From Sulfitobacter sp. M39 (GTDB lineage Bacteria; Pseudomonadota; Alphaproteobacteria; Rhodobacterales; Rhodobacteraceae): a DNA stretch of 64,000 nucleotides. The notes beneath the pieces are model-generated. The model was not told where the DNA came from, did not search any database, and worked only from the letters and a program-made list of their open reading frames with translations. The position numbers and the translations under genes were made by a program. The stretch spans positions 2,728,001 through 2,792,000 of the forward strand of contig NZ_WMDZ01000001.1 in assembly GCF_021735935.1 (NCBI RefSeq), in the 5' to 3' direction. This document shows, one piece after another, positions 61,496-64,000 of the stretch (position 1 is its first letter; each line of letters begins with the position of its first letter).

Positions 61496-61807
61496 TCAGT
61501 TGGGATCTCGGACGCGCGAGCCGCCTTTGAAGTCGCCCGCCGTATATGTGGGCTGGGCCACGCCGGAGCAGACCGGCTTGCCGTATTTGTCCAGTCGCTG
61601 GCTCAGGTAGCCTTCGACGCCGTCGTCGATGATCCAGTGGTCGCAGCCATTGGGATCGACCCAGATGCCGGCCTGAAGCTGGCTCAGGTGCTTTTTGTCA
61701 AAGCCACGGTCGAGGGTTTTATCGGCGGGATAGCCCCGGCCTTCGTAGTCAGCGCAGGCACCCAGTGTCAGGGCGCAGGCGGTGACCATCATAATCTTAG
61801 CTTTCAT
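61496..61807 (-). CDS. Small lipoprotein sharing a module with the adjacent OmpA-like protein
   Basis: The 103-residue protein has a lipoprotein signal peptide (MKAKIMMVTACALTLGAC, lipobox LGAC), so it is probably anchored in the outer membrane. The mature part holds IWVDPNGCDHWIIDDGVEGY followed by PVC, nearly the same as a stretch in the upstream OmpA-family protein (IWVDPDGCEHWVMDDGAEGY, PVC). The function is unknown. It is 15 nt downstream of the OmpA-like gene on the same strand, so they are co-expressed. Confidence 0.82.
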   Translation of the reverse strand: MKAKIMMVTACALTLGACADYEGRGYPADKTLDRGFDKKHLSQLQAGIWVDPNGCDHWIIDDGVEGYLSQRLDKYGKPVCSGVAQPTYTAGDFKGGSRVRDPN

Positions 61808-61822
61808 CACGTTACTGTCCCC

Positions 61823-62398
61823 TTAGCGAATGCAGATGATTTCGACGCGGCGGTTCTTGGCCATACCGCCCGCTGTGCCATTGGACGCCGCTGGCATCCG
61901 TTCGCCATAGCCACGGACATCCGCGATGCGGGCCCCCGATTGCTGGGCGATGCTGGCAACCGCATTGGCACGGTTCAGCGACAGCTTCATGTTATAGGCA
62001 TCCGACGCGCGGCTGTCTGTGTGCCCGCTGATGATATAGGACACGGCACCCGTGGTCTTGAAGAATTCAGCCAGACGGGCGCGGCCCTGCGGGTGCACAC
62101 GGTAGCTGTCGGTGTTGAAAAACTGGTCCGTATTCATCACGCCGCAGACGTTACCCCGGCGGCAGACCGGAATACCCTGACGGGTGACATGCGGTGTCAT
62201 ATAGCCTTCGGCACCGTCATCCATGACCCAATGTTCACACCCATCGGGGTCAACCCAGATCGTTGGAATATACTGGCCCTTGTCGCGGCCCTGTTGAGAT
62301 CTTGTTTGTGCATCGGCAGCAGATGCCTGAAGCACGAATGTTGCGGCAATCATCGTGCCCGCAAACAGCCGTAGCCCCTTGGAAATTGTAATAAACAC
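61823..62398 (-). CDS. OmpA family protein
   Basis: The 191-residue protein has a signal peptide (cleavage near ASAADA), then a short Cys-containing module IWVDPDGCEHWVMDDGAEGY...GIPVCRRGNVCG. A C-terminal OmpA-like peptidoglycan-binding domain follows (SYIISGHTDSRASDAYNMKL, NRANAVAS, GYGERMPAASN, NRRVEIICIR). It should tether peptidoglycan; no beta-barrel is present. It heads a two-gene unit with the small lipoprotein, which repeats the module. Confidence 0.92.
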   Translation of the reverse strand: MFITISKGLRLFAGTMIAATFVLQASAADAQTRSQQGRDKGQYIPTIWVDPDGCEHWVMDDGAEGYMTPHVTRQGIPVCRRGNVCGVMNTDQFFNTDSYRVHPQGRARLAEFFKTTGAVSYIISGHTDSRASDAYNMKLSLNRANAVASIAQQSGARIADVRGYGERMPAASNGTAGGMAKNRRVEIICIR

Positions 62399-62618
62399 AG
62401 CCCTCGTCCTTTTCTTACTGTCCCCCAGTCGGAAGACCCACAGATACCCCAGGCACCACGGTCATCCGCTATATGTTGTGAGATTAAGAGGTAAACGCGC
62501 TTCTGTGAAGCGCGAATGCGGCCATATTTACTATATTACTGCCACACTTACGCCATTTTCCGGCCATTGCAGTCGTTTTGGTCTACAATCATTGCGGGCA
62601 AATCGCGAGCGGTGACGC

Positions 62619-63938
62619 CTAAATCTGACGCGCCGTCAAAGAATTGGTTTTGGCATCAACGATTCTGACACGAACAACGTCGCCAATTTCGGCTTGCGCC
62701 TCGTCGATATGCACAGAGTGGAGGTATTCGGATTTCCCCACCATCTGCCCCGCCTCGCGGCCCGATTTTTCGACAAGAACGGAAACATCACGCCCCACCA
62801 TGCTGTTCTGGATCTCGCGCTGTTGGCCGGTGATCAGCCCTTGCAAGCGCTGCAGGCGTTCGTCGGCTATGGCGGGTTCCACCTGCGGGCGTTCGGCGGC
62901 GGGGGTGCCGGGACGCGTCGAGTATTTGAACGAATAGGCGTAGCCGTATTTCACCTCGCGGACGAGCTCCATCGTGGCTTCGAAATCCGCGTCGGTTTCT
63001 TCGGGGAAGCCGACGATGAAATCGCCCGACATCACGATATCGGGGCGCGCGGCGCGGATGCGTTCGATCAGCCGCAGATAGCTTTCGGCGGTGTGGCTGC
63101 GGTTCATCCGCTTGAGGATACGGTCCGAGCCGGATTGCACGGGCAGGTGCAGATAGGGCATCAGCTTGTCGATCTCGCCATGGGCGGCGATCAGCGCGTC
63201 GTCCATATCGTTGGGGTGGCTGGTGGTGTAGCGGATGCGTTCAAGCCCGTCGATCTTGGCCAACTCCTTGATCAGGCGGGCGAGCGTGTAATCCGCCCCC
63301 TCTTCCCCCACGCCGTGATAGGCGTTGACGTTCTGCCCCAGCAGGGTGACTTCGCGCACGCCGCGTTCGACCAGTTCGCGGGCCTCGGTCAGCACGCGGG
63401 TCGCGGGGCGCGACACCTCGGCACCGCGGGTATAGGGCACCACGCAGAAGGCGCAGAATTTGTCGCAGCCTTCCTGCACGGTCAAAAACGCAGAAGGCGC
63501 ACGCGTCGCTTTGCCGCGGCCTTTCAGCTTTTCGAATTTATCCTCTTCTGGGAAATCCGTATCAAGCGCGGTTTTGCCAGAGCGCACGCGCGCCTCCATC
63601 GCGGGCAGGCGGTGATAGGATTGCGGTCCCACGACCAGATCAACGGCAGGCTGACGGCGCATGATCTCTGCCCCTTCGGCCTGCGCAACACAGCCTGCGA
63701 CGCCAATCTTCAGATCGGGGTTCAGTTCTTTGAGCGGCTTCAGGCGGCCCAGTTCAGAATAGACTTTTTCTGCTGCCTTTTCACGGATGTGGCAGGTGTT
63801 CAGCAGGATCATATCCGCGTCGGCTGCGGTCTTTGTCTCGACGTAGTTATCGCCCAGAGACTCGGCCATACGTTCACTGTCGTAGACATTCATCTGGCAG
63901 CCGTAGGTCTTGATGAACAGCTTTTTTGGCGCGGTCAT
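62619..63938 (-). CDS. miaB: tRNA-2-methylthio-N6-dimethylallyladenosine synthase
   Basis: The 439-residue radical SAM enzyme (start [20 protein letters not shown]) methylthiolates position 37 of tRNAs. It has the N-terminal UPF0004 domain with cluster cysteines ([29 protein letters not shown]), the radical SAM CxxxCxxC motif in [18 protein letters not shown], and a C-terminal TRAM domain (about 375-435). It lies upstream of the OmpA-like gene, with phoH and ybeY further on, as is common. Confidence 0.97.
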   Translation of the reverse strand: MTAPKKLFIKTYGCQMNVYDSERMAESLGDNYVETKTAADADMILLNTCHIREKAAEKVYSELGRLKPLKELNPDLKIGVAGCVAQAEGAEIMRRQPAVDLVVGPQSYHRLPAMEARVRSGKTALDTDFPEEDKFEKLKGRGKATRAPSAFLTVQEGCDKFCAFCVVPYTRGAEVSRPATRVLTEARELVERGVREVTLLGQNVNAYHGVGEEGADYTLARLIKELAKIDGLERIRYTTSHPNDMDDALIAAHGEIDKLMPYLHLPVQSGSDRILKRMNRSHTAESYLRLIERIRAARPDIVMSGDFIVGFPEETDADFEATMELVREVKYGYAYSFKYSTRPGTPAAERPQVEPAIADERLQRLQGLITGQQREIQNSMVGRDVSVLVEKSGREAGQMVGKSEYLHSVHIDEAQAEIGDVVRVRIVDAKTNSLTARQI

Positions 63939-64000
63939 GGCAGGGTCCGTTGATGAAAGGTGCAAAAGCGCGGTCTAACAGCGCCAGCGTTCTCTTGCAA

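Noticed and set aside
1..64000. CRISPR arrays, rRNA operons or prophage structural genes
   Set aside because: No regularly spaced repeats, rRNA sequence or capsid/tail genes were seen anywhere in the window.

Overview
The window is chromosomal DNA from an alphaproteobacterium of the Rhodobacterales (Roseobacter group; Sulfitobacter-like is my best guess, by inference). The basis is the gene set and order (pcm-tolC, cmk-rpsA-ihfB-lapA-trpF, lnt-metK, miaB-phoH-ybeY-corC), a SAM/SAH-type riboswitch in front of metK (a class known from Rhodobacterales), and a LexA box of the alphaproteobacterial GAAC-N7-GAAC type. Core genes are GC-rich and tightly packed, with many 1-8 base overlaps.

Layout. 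1-3793: end of a tolC gene, pcm, a Rieske protein overlapping hppD, and a divergent Lrp/AsnC regulator. 3955-23454: a 19.5 kb mobile island inserted in the 3' half of a tRNA-Cys gene and bounded by 53-bp direct repeats (one mismatch). 23.4-30.5 kb: the intact tRNA-Cys, proB, a thioesterase, an iron alcohol dehydrogenase, ptsP and lysC. 30.6-36.2 kb: DUF1178, NUDIX, the modABC molybdate transporter, EcsC, GNAT and a flavin reductase. 36.3-43.9 kb: a SulP transporter, purine salvage (mtnP, apt), an FAD-linked oxidase, SseB, a uracil-DNA glycosylase-like protein, and an ArsR regulator with a CDF metal exporter. 44.2-47.4 kb: capsule export genes (kpsT-, kpsE-like) overlapping kdsA. 47.4-54.2 kb: trpF, lapA, ihfB, rpsA, rhodanese, cmk, aroA, trmB. 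54.4-64 kb: a BCCT transporter, metK with its riboswitch, lnt, corC, ybeY, phoH, two envelope proteins that share a short module, and miaB.

The island looks like an integrative and mobilizable element. It has a tyrosine integrase and a small excisionase-like gene next to the tRNA, a MOBQ-type MobA/MobL relaxase with a divergent TraD-like accessory gene and a plausible oriT between them, and a primase-polymerase-like replication gene bracketed by two strong hairpins. There are no type IV secretion genes. Its cargo is defence- and stress-like: a DGQHR (DndB-like) protein co-operonic with a four-helix membrane protein, a BglII-like restriction enzyme convergent with an MT-A70 methyltransferase, an IS3-family element, an 823-residue DUF4238/SEC-C protein, an SOS-controlled umuDC pair whose UmuD has Cys in place of the catalytic Ser, a PemK/MazF-like toxin with an overlapping unknown partner, and an orphan ParD-like antitoxin.

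The best candidates for something undescribed are the DGQHR/membrane-protein pair, the DUF4238-SEC-C protein, the Cys-type UmuD, and the hairpin-flanked primase module of a chromosomally integrated MOBQ element. All functional proposals rest on reading the sequence by eye; no database search was run.
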